In this document: positions 33,256 to 40,873 of the stretch, in pieces
Position numbering within the stretch: position 1 is the stretch's first letter
Layout: every line of letters starts with the position of its first letter
The notes under the pieces: generated by a model
What the model was told of the DNA's origin: nothing
The model's input: the letters and a program-made list of their open reading frames with translations, nothing else
Databases searched by the model: none
Translations under genes and position numbers: made by a program
Origin: Candidatus Bipolaricaulota bacterium
Lineage (GTDB): Bacteria; Bipolaricaulota; Bipolaricaulia; RBG-16-55-9
Assembly: GCA_026982655.1 (NCBI GenBank)
Contig: JALSGO010000131.1
Span: forward strand, 1-48,373
Reading direction: 5' to 3'
Length of the DNA: 48,373 nucleotides

Positions 33256-34287
33256 TTAGGAGCGGGCAAGCCAGCGGCTCATCGGCTCCGTCGAGCGGAC
33301 GAGGTGCGCTCCCTCCTCGGCGAAGCGCCGGAAGGCGGCGTCGGCCTCTTCGGTGTAGTCCACCGCGCCGGGGACCACGACGGGGGAGGTGCAGTCCTCC
33401 AGCAGATACAGTCTCTCGGCCAACCCCTGGGCGCGCGCCCGCTCGTCCTGCAACAGATCTTCCACCGTCCAGGCCACGCAGTGGCTCTTGGCTTGGCCCG
33501 CCACCACCACGGCGTCGTACTGGAGCAGCTCCTCCACGAGGCGGGTGTTGCGCTCGGCGACGGGATTCCCCAGGGGGTCCTCGTGGACTTCGGGGCCGAG
33601 GGCGGAGTAGTGCTCCGTCAGGGGGTGGTCCCCCTTGACCTGGAAGCCGGGCTGAGCCACCCGGGCGACGCTGTGGAAGAAGATCGCCTCCTCCACCGCC
33701 GAGACGAGGGCGTGGCCGATGCCTCCCAGCAGGGCGTGGTAGGGCCAGACCGTGAGCCGGTACTTCCCCGTCTCCTCCAGCCGACGGGTGTAGTGGAGCA
33801 GGTACTCCCGGGCGTACCCCTCCGGGAGCCTTAGGGCGGCAGCGGCGGCGGGGTTCATGCGCCATCGCCCCCGCTCGACGTCCTCGGCGGAGATGAGCGT
33901 GTACGGCTCGGGGTGCTCGCCCGCCTCGTTCACCCAGAAGAGGGCGTGGAAGATCTGGAGGGCTTGGTGGGTGTCCATCGTGGGGAAGATGCGGGTGATC
34001 GAGCCCAGGTTGCGGTAGAGGAACTCGCACAGACGGCGGTTGTCGTCCACGGCCCCGGTGCCGGAGCGGCCCGCGACGAAGAGCTCGAACTCCGGGAGGC
34101 AGAAGGTGTTCTGGACGTCCACCAACAGCAGAGCGATCTTGAAGTCATCCTCCGCCGCCGGGCGGATCTTGTGCTGTTGGGCCCATTGACGGGCCTCTTG
34201 GGCCCGCTCCTCGTAGGGGACCCGCCAGACCTCCGCGACCTTGGCGGGATCGTAGTGGGGGGGAACCGGAAGCTCCTGGTTCGCCAT
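33256..34287 (-). CDS. Isochorismatase-fold cysteine hydrolase
   Basis: A 343-aa cytoplasmic hydrolase of the nicotinamidase/isochorismatase superfamily. The triad elements appear as Asp57 ([13 protein letters not shown]), a basic residue region around [11 protein letters not shown] (~179-189) and nucleophile Cys270 ([12 protein letters not shown]). It is longer than nicotinamidase (~200 aa) because of an N-terminal ~45-residue lead and an inserted segment (~120-175). The substrate (an amide such as nicotinamide, or another) cannot be fixed. It starts at ATG 34287 behind GAGGAGGT; the track's 34293 is a TTG. It follows the toxin gene by 24 bases, so it may be co-transcribed with that cassette. 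Confidence 0.85.
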   Translation of the reverse strand: MANQELPVPPHYDPAKVAEVWRVPYEERAQEARQWAQQHKIRPAAEDDFKIALLLVDVQNTFCLPEFELFVAGRSGTGAVDDNRRLCEFLYRNLGSITRIFPTMDTHQALQIFHALFWVNEAGEHPEPYTLISAEDVERGRWRMNPAAAAALRLPEGYAREYLLHYTRRLEETGKYRLTVWPYHALLGGIGHALVSAVEEAIFFHSVARVAQPGFQVKGDHPLTEHYSALGPEVHEDPLGNPVAERNTRLVEELLQYDAVVVAGQAKSHCVAWTVEDLLQDERARAQGLAERLYLLEDCTSPVVVPGAVDYTEEADAAFRRFAEEGAHLVRSTEPMSRWLARS

Positions 34288-34311
34288 CTCCAACCACCTC
34301 CTCTTTGTCTC

Positions 34312-34614
34312 TCATGGCCTCTTGAGCACGTCGTGCGTTCCCACCCGACGCAGGATCGCTACCCGTTCCACGTCTGACTCCGCATCCTCCCTCCATTCGA
34401 ACGTGATGCGGTATTCCCGGGTCACGGAGAGCTCCCAAATCCTCTCACGGCCTCGCATCTTCTTGACCCGCAGCGAGGGATGGGTTGGGTTTTCCACAAA
34501 GAGCTGCAGCTTGTCCCAAACCCTCGTTTGGAGGCGGTCCGGAAGCCTTGCCAAGTCCTTGTAAAAGCGTTGGGTAGGAGCGAGTTTAATCCTCCCCGCG
34601 CTCGGCGATCTCAT
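34312..34614 (-). CDS. RelE/ParE-superfamily toxin
   Basis: A 100-aa basic protein with the RelE-like fold pattern: QRFYKDLARLPDRLQTRVWDKLQLFVENPTHPSLRVKKM, then IWELSVTREYRITFEWRE and a final strand VAILRRVGTHDVLKRP. Related toxins cleave mRNA at the ribosome. The ending (RVGTHDVL) is typical of the plasmid-addiction RelE/YafQ/HigB-like group. Its ATG lies 29 bases inside the antitoxin gene, in a different frame, so translation is coupled. A GGGGAGG sits after the ATG, so a downstream non-ATG start cannot be excluded. Confidence 0.85.
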   Translation of the reverse strand: MRSPSAGRIKLAPTQRFYKDLARLPDRLQTRVWDKLQLFVENPTHPSLRVKKMRGRERIWELSVTREYRITFEWREDAESDVERVAILRRVGTHDVLKRP

Positions 34615-34906
34615 CGCGGAGGGCTTGGAAGTGCTCCTTCATCTCTTCCACGGAGGAGAAGGGGCCGAAGACGCGATCGGCGCGGATGTCCTCGTCGGCT
34701 TCCCGTTCCCCCTTCTGCCATTCTTCCGACCAGAACCAGGCTTGCTCAGGGTCCCTTCGGGCTTCGGGGACGAGCACGATCTTTCCCTTTTCCACTCGGA
34801 CGAGGAAGAGATCTCCCGGCTCCAGGTGGAGTCTCTCCCGGATCTCCTTGGGGATGGTAACCCGCCCGCTTCTGCCCATCTTGGCCGTCCGGGGCGCTCG
34901 GGCCAT
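34586..34906 (-). CDS. AbrB/MazE/SpoVT-type antitoxin
   Basis: A 106-aa antitoxin with an N-terminal swapped-hairpin AbrB DNA-binding domain (AKMGRSGRVTIPKEIRERLHLEPGDLFLVRVEKGKIVLVP) and an acidic, flexible C-terminus (~60-106) that would bind and neutralise the downstream RelE-like toxin. The pairing recalls PrlF-YhaV, which also joins an AbrB-type antitoxin with a RelE-fold toxin. The start is ATG 34906 with GAGGTGAGG upstream; the track's 35077 start overlaps gyrA and precedes the promoter. AbrB-type antitoxins usually repress their own promoter, 20 bases upstream here. Confidence 0.87.
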   Translation of the reverse strand: MARAPRTAKMGRSGRVTIPKEIRERLHLEPGDLFLVRVEKGKIVLVPEARRDPEQAWFWSEEWQKGEREADEDIRADRVFGPFSSVEEMKEHFQALRDEIAERGED

Positions 34907-34924
34907 CGACCTCACCTCGGACAG

Positions 34925-34953
34925 AGGGTAGCACCTCCCTGGGGGGCCGTCAA
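34925..34953 (-). promoter_or_regulatory. Promoter of the AbrB/RelE toxin-antitoxin operon
   Basis: On the minus strand TTGACG (34953-34948), a 17-base spacer and TACCCT (34930-34925). Its -35 is only 4 bases from the -35 of the divergent gyrA promoter. Confidence 0.7.
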
Positions 34954-34957
34954 AGGG

Positions 34958-34986
34958 TTGCCTTCGCCTGCGAAATTTCGTATCAT
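34958..34986 (+). promoter_or_regulatory. Promoter of gyrA-tyrS-HIT
   Basis: TTGCCT (34958-34963), a 17-base spacer and TATCAT (34981-34986), with a leader of about 58 bases and GAGGAGTG before the gyrA ATG. Confidence 0.7.
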
Positions 34987-35051
34987 TAAGCGTCGAATAT
35001 CCCGAGTGGATCTTCTTTATCGCAACCCGAACCGCCCGAGGAGTGTGATCC

Positions 35052-37478
35052 ATGAGCCGCATTGAGCGCACCCACATCGAAGACGAGATGCGGGAGAGCT
35101 ACATCAACTACGCCATGAGCGTCATCCGGGGGCGCGCCATCCCGGATGTGCGCGACGGCTTAAAGCCCGTCCAGCGCCGCATCCTCTACGCGATGCACCA
35201 GCTGGGCCTCTTCTCGAACCGTCCCCACCGCAAGTGTGCCCGCGTGGTCGGAGAGGTCATCGGAAAGTACCACCCTCACGGGGACCAAGCCGTCTACGAC
35301 ACCTTGGTGAACATGGCCCAGACCTTCTCCTATCGCTATCCCTTGGTGGACGGCCAAGGCAATTTCGGCAGCTTAGACGGGGACGAACCGGCTGCTATGA
35401 GATATACGGAGGCTCGATTATCTCCTATTAGCGAAGAATTTCTTAGAGAGATCGACGAGGAGACCGTCGACTTCACCCCCAACTTCGACGACTCCTTGGA
35501 TGAGCCCGTGGTGCTCCCCGCCCGGGTGCCCAACCTCCTCATCAACGGCTCCTGGGGCATCTCCGTGGGGATGACCACCCAGATCCCGCCCCACAACCTG
35601 GGGGAGATCGTGGACGCCCTGGTGCACCTCATCGAGCACCCCGAGGCCGACTGGGACGAACTCAAACGGTTCATCCAGGGCCCCGACTTCCCCACGGGCG
35701 GGCTCATCTTGGGAAGGGAGGGCTTCGAGGAGGCCTACCGAACGGGCGAGGGGAAGATCCGGGTGCGGGCCCGGGCCACCGTGGAAGACGATCGCATCGT
35801 CGTCACCGAGATCCCCTACCAAGTCCGAAAATCCACCATCGTGGAGACGATCGCCAACAAGGTACGCTCCGGCGTCCTCGACGAGATCGCGGATCTCCGG
35901 GACGAGTCCGACCGCGAGGGCTTGAGGATCGTCATCGAGCTTAAACGCACGGCCAACCCTCAGGTCGTCCTGAACAAGCTCTACAAGTACACGCCCTTGG
36001 AGTGGACCTTCGGGGCCAACTTCCTGGTGATCGTGGACGGCAACCCGCGCAAGCTCTCCCTCAAAGAGCTGCTGGGGGCCTTCCTGGCGCACCGGCGCGA
36101 GGTCGTCCGCCGCCGCACCGCGTATCGATTGAGAATTGCCCGCGAGCGGGCCCACATCCTGGAGGGCTTGCTCGTCGCCCTCGAACATCAAGACGAAATC
36201 ATCCAGCTGATTCGCGCGGCCCACGAGCCCCAGGAGGCGATGCAGCAGCTCCAGGAGCGCTACGAGCTCTCGGAGACCCAGGCGGACGCCATCTTGCGGA
36301 TGCGCCTGCGGCAGCTCACCGGCCTCGAACGCGAGAAGATCCAGCAGGAGTACGAGGACAAGAAGCGCGAGATCGCCGAATATGAATCCATCTTGGCAAG
36401 CCCCGAGAAGCTCGACGGGATCATCCGCGACGAGCTCTTGGAGGTCAAGGAGAAGTACGCCGACCCACGGCGGACGGAGATCGTCTCCGAGACCGGAGGC
36501 CTCGAGATCACGGAGGAGTCCCTTGTGCCGGATCTCGACCTCCTGGTGGGCGTCTCGGCCAAGGGGTACGTCAACGCCCCCCGCGAGGACGTCTTCCGCC
36601 GGCAGCACCGCGGGGGCAAGGGCGTGATCGCCATGCGCCTGCGCGAGGGGGACTCCTTAAAGCACATCTTCACCTGCAACGCGCGGGACAACCTGCTGAT
36701 CTTCACCAGCGCCCACAAGGCGTACAAGCTCAAGGCGTACCAGCTCCCCTCGGCGCGGCGGGATTCCAAGGGCGAGAACCTCCGCTCCCTGATCGGGATG
36801 TCCCCCGACGAGGAGGTGCTGGCGCTGCTGCCTCTCGCCTCCCTCTCGGAGGAGGAGGTGGCCCAGCGCTACTGCTTGATGGTCACCGCGGGCGGGATCA
36901 CGAACCGTAACGAGCTGGTGGACTATCTGAACGCCCACTCCAGCGGGATCCTCGCCATCAACGCCGAGCCGGGGGACCGCATCGTGGACATCGCCGTGAC
37001 CGACGGGCGCGGGGATGTGATTTTAGCGAGCGCGAAGGGGCAGACGATCCGCTTCCCCGAGGCGCAGGTGCGCCTTACGGGCCGTCCCTCCAAGGGCGTG
37101 ATCGGGATGCGCCTCTCCCCGGGGGATCGGGTCGTGGCCATGAGCGTCGTAGAGCCGAACGACCCCCGCGACAAGCTCCTGATCGTCACGGAGAAGGGCT
37201 TCGGCAAGCGGACCCCCATCGCGGAGTTCCCCAAGCAGAACCGCGGGGGCAAGGGCGTCTTGGGCATCAAGGTCGGCCCCAAGACGGGGGAAGTGGTGGC
37301 CATCAAGAAGGTCAAGGACGACGACGAGGTGATGATCACCACCCAACAGGGCAAGATCATCCGCATCGCCGCCGGGGACGTGCGCGTGGTGAGCCGCTAC
37401 GCCCTGGGCGTGAAGGTGATCGACTTAGACCCCGGCGATCGGGTCGTCTCGATCGTGAGGCACTGTCGGGAGGACTAA
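35052..37478 (+). CDS. gyrA: DNA gyrase subunit A
   Basis: The DNA-breaking subunit of gyrase, which introduces negative supercoils with GyrB. The 808-aa protein has the winged-helix/tower breakage domain with catalytic Tyr118 ([12 protein letters not shown]), [14 protein letters not shown] and the quinolone-region [10 protein letters not shown]. Residues ~310-490 form a coiled tower. A six-bladed C-terminal DNA-wrapping domain carries the GyrA box RQHRGGKG, which argues for gyrase and not topoisomerase IV. The serine usually found after HPHGD is Gln here. Codons around Tyr118 are strikingly AT-rich against the rest of the gene. tyrS starts 4 bases after its stop. Confidence 0.97.
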   Translation: MSRIERTHIEDEMRESYINYAMSVIRGRAIPDVRDGLKPVQRRILYAMHQLGLFSNRPHRKCARVVGEVIGKYHPHGDQAVYDTLVNMAQTFSYRYPLVDGQGNFGSLDGDEPAAMRYTEARLSPISEEFLREIDEETVDFTPNFDDSLDEPVVLPARVPNLLINGSWGISVGMTTQIPPHNLGEIVDALVHLIEHPEADWDELKRFIQGPDFPTGGLILGREGFEEAYRTGEGKIRVRARATVEDDRIVVTEIPYQVRKSTIVETIANKVRSGVLDEIADLRDESDREGLRIVIELKRTANPQVVLNKLYKYTPLEWTFGANFLVIVDGNPRKLSLKELLGAFLAHRREVVRRRTAYRLRIARERAHILEGLLVALEHQDEIIQLIRAAHEPQEAMQQLQERYELSETQADAILRMRLRQLTGLEREKIQQEYEDKKREIAEYESILASPEKLDGIIRDELLEVKEKYADPRRTEIVSETGGLEITEESLVPDLDLLVGVSAKGYVNAPREDVFRRQHRGGKGVIAMRLREGDSLKHIFTCNARDNLLIFTSAHKAYKLKAYQLPSARRDSKGENLRSLIGMSPDEEVLALLPLASLSEEEVAQRYCLMVTAGGITNRNELVDYLNAHSSGILAINAEPGDRIVDIAVTDGRGDVILASAKGQTIRFPEAQVRLTGRPSKGVIGMRLSPGDRVVAMSVVEPNDPRDKLLIVTEKGFGKRTPIAEFPKQNRGGKGVLGIKVGPKTGEVVAIKKVKDDDEVMITTQQGKIIRIAAGDVRVVSRYALGVKVIDLDPGDRVVSIVRHCRED

Positions 37479-37482
37479 CGGG

Positions 37483-38706
37483 ATGCACGGGATGCCGGAC
37501 CCCAAGGAGCAACTGGAGCGCATCCGGCGCCGAACCGAGGCCATCATCCCGGAAGAGGAGCTACTTCACAAGCTGGAGCGCTCGTGCAGGACGGGAGAGC
37601 CCCTGCGGGTGAAGCTGGGGATCGACCCCACGGCCCCCGACATCCACTTGGGCTTCAGCGTCGTGCTCCAAAAATTAAGGGATTTTCAGGATATGGGCCA
37701 CGTGGCGGTGCTCATCGTGGGGGATTTCACGGCCCGCATCGGGGACCCCTCCGGGCGCAAGACGACAAGGCCGATGCTCTCCCCGGAGGAGATCGAGCGC
37801 AACCTCCAGACCTACAAAGAACAGATCTTCCGCATCCTCGATCCCGACCCCGCGAAAGTCGAGATCCGGCACAACTCGGAGTGGCTCGCCTCCATGACGT
37901 TCGAGGGCGTATTGGAGCTCTCCTCGAGGTACACCGTGGCCCGGATGCTGGAGCGCGACGACTTCCACCAGCGCTTCCACGAGGGGGTCCCCATCACGAT
38001 CCGGGAGTTCCTCTACCCGTTGGCGCAGGCGTATGACTCCGTAGCCGTCCGCGCCGACGTCGAGCTGGGCGGGACGGACCAGCGCTTCAACCTCTTGGTG
38101 GGCCGCGAGATCCAAGAGCGCTACGGCCAGGAACCTCAGGTCGCGGTGCTGCTGCCGCTCTTGGTGGGCACCGATGGTGTGAAGAAGATGAGCAAGTCCG
38201 AGGGGAACTACGTCGGAATCACCGAACCCCCGCAGGAGATGTTCGGGAAGCTCATGTCCATCCCGGACTCCTTGATCGAGCAATACGTCCGACTGCTCAC
38301 GGATCTCGATTGGGAGGCGCTTAACAAAGAGCACCCCCTGACCCAGAAGAAGCGCATGGCCTTCGAGATCGTGAAGCGCTACCACGGGGAGGAGGCCGCT
38401 GCTAGAGCCCAAGAGGAGTTCGAGCGGGTCTTCTCGAAGCGGGAGCGGCCCACGGACGTCCCCCGCGTGGAGATCCCCTCCGCCAAATTGGAGGACGGCT
38501 CCCTCTGGATCGTGGAGCTCTTGGAGGCCGCCCGGCTGGTGCAGAGCCGCTCCGAGGCCCGCAGGCTCATCCAGCAGGGGGCGGTAGAGCTCGACGGCCA
38601 AAGGGTCGAGAGCGTCGAGGCCCGCGTGGCCGTACGAGACGGAATGCTGCTTAAGGTGGGAAAGAAGCGCTTCGCGGAGATCGTCCTACGGGGGGATGGA
38701 GCATGA
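37483..38706 (+). CDS. tyrS: Tyrosyl-tRNA synthetase
   Basis: Charges tRNA-Tyr with tyrosine in the cytoplasm. The 407-aa class I enzyme has KLGIDPTAPDIHLGF (the HIGH-like motif, residues ~44-58), the GDFTARIGDPSGR loop, the tyrosine-binding YPLAQAYDS and GGTDQRFN motifs, the catalytic KMSKS (~235) and a C-terminal S4 RNA-binding domain (~340-400; VQSRSEARRLIQQGAVELDGQRV). It is co-transcribed with gyrA and overlaps the HIT gene by 4 bases. GGGAGG at the end of gyrA serves as its ribosome-binding site. A short AT-rich codon run follows the HIGH-like motif. Confidence 0.97.
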   Translation: MHGMPDPKEQLERIRRRTEAIIPEEELLHKLERSCRTGEPLRVKLGIDPTAPDIHLGFSVVLQKLRDFQDMGHVAVLIVGDFTARIGDPSGRKTTRPMLSPEEIERNLQTYKEQIFRILDPDPAKVEIRHNSEWLASMTFEGVLELSSRYTVARMLERDDFHQRFHEGVPITIREFLYPLAQAYDSVAVRADVELGGTDQRFNLLVGREIQERYGQEPQVAVLLPLLVGTDGVKKMSKSEGNYVGITEPPQEMFGKLMSIPDSLIEQYVRLLTDLDWEALNKEHPLTQKKRMAFEIVKRYHGEEAAARAQEEFERVFSKRERPTDVPRVEIPSAKLEDGSLWIVELLEAARLVQSRSEARRLIQQGAVELDGQRVESVEARVAVRDGMLLKVGKKRFAEIVLRGDGA

Positions 38707-39137
38707 GCTCGGGTCCGGGGGCAAATGCGGGCTGCATCTTCTGCCGCATCGTTCGGGGAGAAGCTCCGGCCCACGTCGTCTACGAGGACGAGCACACCCT
38801 GGCGTTTTTGGACATCCACCCCTTGGTGGAGGGCCACACGATGGTCATCCCCAAGGCGCATTACGAGACCCTGGAGACCGTCCCGCCGGAGCTCGTCGGG
38901 AGGGTGTTCGAGGGCGTACGGAAGGTCTCGGAGGCGATGCGCAGGGCGCTGGGAGCCGAGGCGACGACGATCGGGATCAACAACGGGAGGGCCGCAGGAC
39001 AGGTGGTGCCCCACCTCCACGTGCACGTCCTCCCGCGCTACACAGGCGACGGCGGGGGGACGATCCACTCCATCCTCCATCGACCCGCGCGCAGAGGCCT
39101 CGAGGAAGTGCAGAAGCTGCTTCAAAGCTCGCTGTAG
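38703..39137 (+). CDS. HIT-family nucleotide hydrolase
   Basis: A 144-aa cytoplasmic histidine-triad protein (Hint/Ap4A hydrolase type) that probably hydrolyses adenylated or dinucleoside-polyphosphate substrates. It has an N-terminal CIFCRIVRGEAPAHVVYED, the GINNGRAAGQVVPHLHVHVLPR segment with the triad H104-x-H106-x-H108, and a C-terminal amphipathic helix. The Cys pair CIFC may bind zinc with a His as in some family members. It starts inside the tyrS stop (ATGA). Its 3' end overlaps the convergent nurA gene by 16 bases. Confidence 0.92.
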   Translation: MSSGPGANAGCIFCRIVRGEAPAHVVYEDEHTLAFLDIHPLVEGHTMVIPKAHYETLETVPPELVGRVFEGVRKVSEAMRRALGAEATTIGINNGRAAGQVVPHLHVHVLPRYTGDGGGTIHSILHRPARRGLEEVQKLLQSSL

Positions 39138-40363
39138 CGGCTCTGGTTGTAGAGCCAATCGATTTCCAATCCACAATCCCGCAGCAATCCGGCGCTTTCC
39201 TCTTCCGTGATGCGGGCGCGGCTGTCGGCCCGGCGGATCGCCGGGGGGACCCCCTTCCCGCGCGCGATCTCCCCCAGCACCTTGCGCTGCAGCCGCTCAG
39301 GGGTGTGGACTTCAACGATCGCGCGGGGAGCCTCCACCTTGAGCACGGCCTGCACCCGCGGGTCGTACACGAAGAAGAAGCAGACGTGATACGCCGCGGG
39401 AGGCAACCGCAGCGCAAAGCGTTCCCTCAGGTGCTCGAACAGATCGAAACTTTCGCGCTCTGGGGGGAGGGCATACTCCTCCTGGACGAACCAGTTGGTG
39501 TAGCCCAGCGCGTCCCGAGGGGTTTCGCTCAGCACGGCTTTCAGGAACTGCGCGTCGCTCGCCCAGCTGCGCTCTGGGGAGGGGACGGCGAACTCCAAGA
39601 GCCACGCGCCCCCCGGGGTCTTGTTGAGCGCGAGTAGCGGGACCTTGCGCTCGGCGCACTGCTCGACCAGCCGCAGCGGCTCGGACAGGATTTGGACGGC
39701 GGGCTCCCAGTCGGCCCAGCTCCACGTCCGAACCGCGGGACCTCCCGCGAAGTAGTAATACAGCACCACGGGGTAGAGCGGCCCGTCGAGGAGCCATAGC
39801 CCCTGCTCGGGTTCGAGGAGGTCCAGCATCCGGAGAGCGTGATAGGCTTCGGCCCCCACGCGGGCCAGCCCGCCGATCACCGATTCCACGTCCCGATCGA
39901 GGTCGTGGCGCGTGAGGTGCACCCGTCGTAGGTGCACGAACCTCTCTTTTAACATTTCAAAGTGCGCGCCCCCGATGTCGAGGCGGTGGGCGTGCGAGAC
40001 GAGCGCCAAGGAGCGATACGCCTCCAAGGGCAGGCCCTGCAAGCGGGTGTCCGGGTCGGAAGCGAGCACGGCTTGGTAGGCACACAAGGTCGTCCCGTCC
40101 TCCAGGCGCCGGATACGGGTGCTCCCCCCGTCCACGGCGTAGAGGGGGCTCAACGTGGGATCCACGTCTGCCTGTTGGGCCAACGAGAGCACGTCCTCGT
40201 GGGTGTAGCTTACAGGCGTAAGCGCGCGGATGGGTCCGTCCGGCTGCAGTTGCGAGAAGACCCTGCGGGCCTCCTCGCGGTGGTCGTACCCCGAGAGGCG
40301 GATCTTTTCGCTAAAAGCCCGAAGTTGTTTGCGGAGGGCCCGCTTGGCCTCGCTGGAGAGCAT
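39122..40363 (-). CDS. nurA: NurA-type 5'-3' nuclease
   Basis: A 413-aa protein that matches the NurA nuclease fold: motif I with Asp78 (YAVDGGSTR), a second acidic motif around LLDGPLYPVVLYYYF and a C-terminal EVHTPERLQRKVLGEIARG region. In archaea NurA with the HerA helicase resects DNA ends opened by Mre11-Rad50. The same gene company is seen here, since rad50 and mre11 lie just upstream on this strand, although HerA is absent from the window. It starts 3 bases after the stop of the 89-aa gene. Its stop overlaps the convergent HIT gene. Exact catalytic residues need alignment. Confidence 0.78.
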   Translation of the reverse strand: MLSSEAKRALRKQLRAFSEKIRLSGYDHREEARRVFSQLQPDGPIRALTPVSYTHEDVLSLAQQADVDPTLSPLYAVDGGSTRIRRLEDGTTLCAYQAVLASDPDTRLQGLPLEAYRSLALVSHAHRLDIGGAHFEMLKERFVHLRRVHLTRHDLDRDVESVIGGLARVGAEAYHALRMLDLLEPEQGLWLLDGPLYPVVLYYYFAGGPAVRTWSWADWEPAVQILSEPLRLVEQCAERKVPLLALNKTPGGAWLLEFAVPSPERSWASDAQFLKAVLSETPRDALGYTNWFVQEEYALPPERESFDLFEHLRERFALRLPPAAYHVCFFFVYDPRVQAVLKVEAPRAIVEVHTPERLQRKVLGEIARGKGVPPAIRRADSRARITEEESAGLLRDCGLEIDWLYNQSRYSEL

Positions 40364-40366
40364 CGG

Positions 40367-40636
40367 TCACGTTTCTTCGTCCAGCCGGTCCCACCACTCG
40401 CGCAGTTCGCGCGCGTGGGCCTCGAGATGCGACAGGGAGCCGTAGAGCTCCGCCTCGAGAGCCTCGCGGCCCTCGGTCGGTTCCGCGGGGAGCTGTCGGA
40501 GCTTTGCGAGCAGGCGCAGGAAGTTTCCGCACTCCTCGGCGAGCTCGTCGAAGTAGCGCTCCAACTCCTCATCGCTTTCGGAGAGGATCTTGCCATAGGC
40601 AGGCGCTTTCGTATCCAGCTGCGCTTTCGCTTTCAT
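40367..40636 (-). CDS. 89-aa acidic helical protein between rad50 and nurA
   Basis: An unrecognised protein with a short polar N-terminus (MKAKAQLDTKAPAYGKIL), then helical segments (DEELERYFDELAEECGNFLRLLAKLR and ALEAELYGSLSHLEAHARELREWWDRL) suggesting a coiled hairpin. By hand count it carries about ten more acidic than basic residues. ATG 40636 has GAGGAGG six bases upstream and overlaps the 71-aa gene stop (ATGA). nurA starts 3 bases after it. The track's 40873 start merely reads through the neighbouring gene. It is likely a partner of NurA, Rad50 or the basic 71-aa protein. Confidence 0.75.
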   Translation of the reverse strand: MKAKAQLDTKAPAYGKILSESDEELERYFDELAEECGNFLRLLAKLRQLPAEPTEGREALEAELYGSLSHLEAHARELREWWDRLDEET

Positions 40637-40848
40637 TGCGATCCTCCTCGTGACCTCCGTTTCCCGGGGAGCCGTCGCCGGGCTCGCTCGATCAGCTTCT
40701 CCCAGTTGGCAATCTCTTTCTCCCACTTCTCGATCAGCCCCCTGCGGGGGGCGGGCTTTCGAAGCTCTTCCTCGATCTTCGCGCGGTGCTCCGCGATGAG
40801 CTCTTCCCAGCGGGCGATCTTCCGTCGGAGCTTCTTGGCCCGCGCCAT
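40633..40848 (-). CDS. 71-aa basic helical-hairpin protein
   Basis: An unrecognised, very basic protein (about +13 net by hand count) formed of two similar helices, KIARWEELIAEHRAKIEEEL and WEKEIANWEKLIERARRRL, joined by a PAPRRG turn and followed by a GKRRSRGG tail. The repeated W-E-x-L-I pattern suggests an internal duplication and a helical hairpin. It starts 25 bases after rad50 and overlaps the acidic 89-aa gene by 4 bases. DNA binding or pairing with the acidic neighbour is plausible but inferred only from charge and position. Confidence 0.75.
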   Translation of the reverse strand: MARAKKLRRKIARWEELIAEHRAKIEEELRKPAPRRGLIEKWEKEIANWEKLIERARRRLPGKRRSRGGSQ

Positions 40849-40873
40849 GGGATTGTATCGTCGATGAGATCAC

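Noticed and set aside
35403-35405. Intein within gyrA
   Set aside because: The reading frame across the catalytic tyrosine is uninterrupted, with no splicing motifs.
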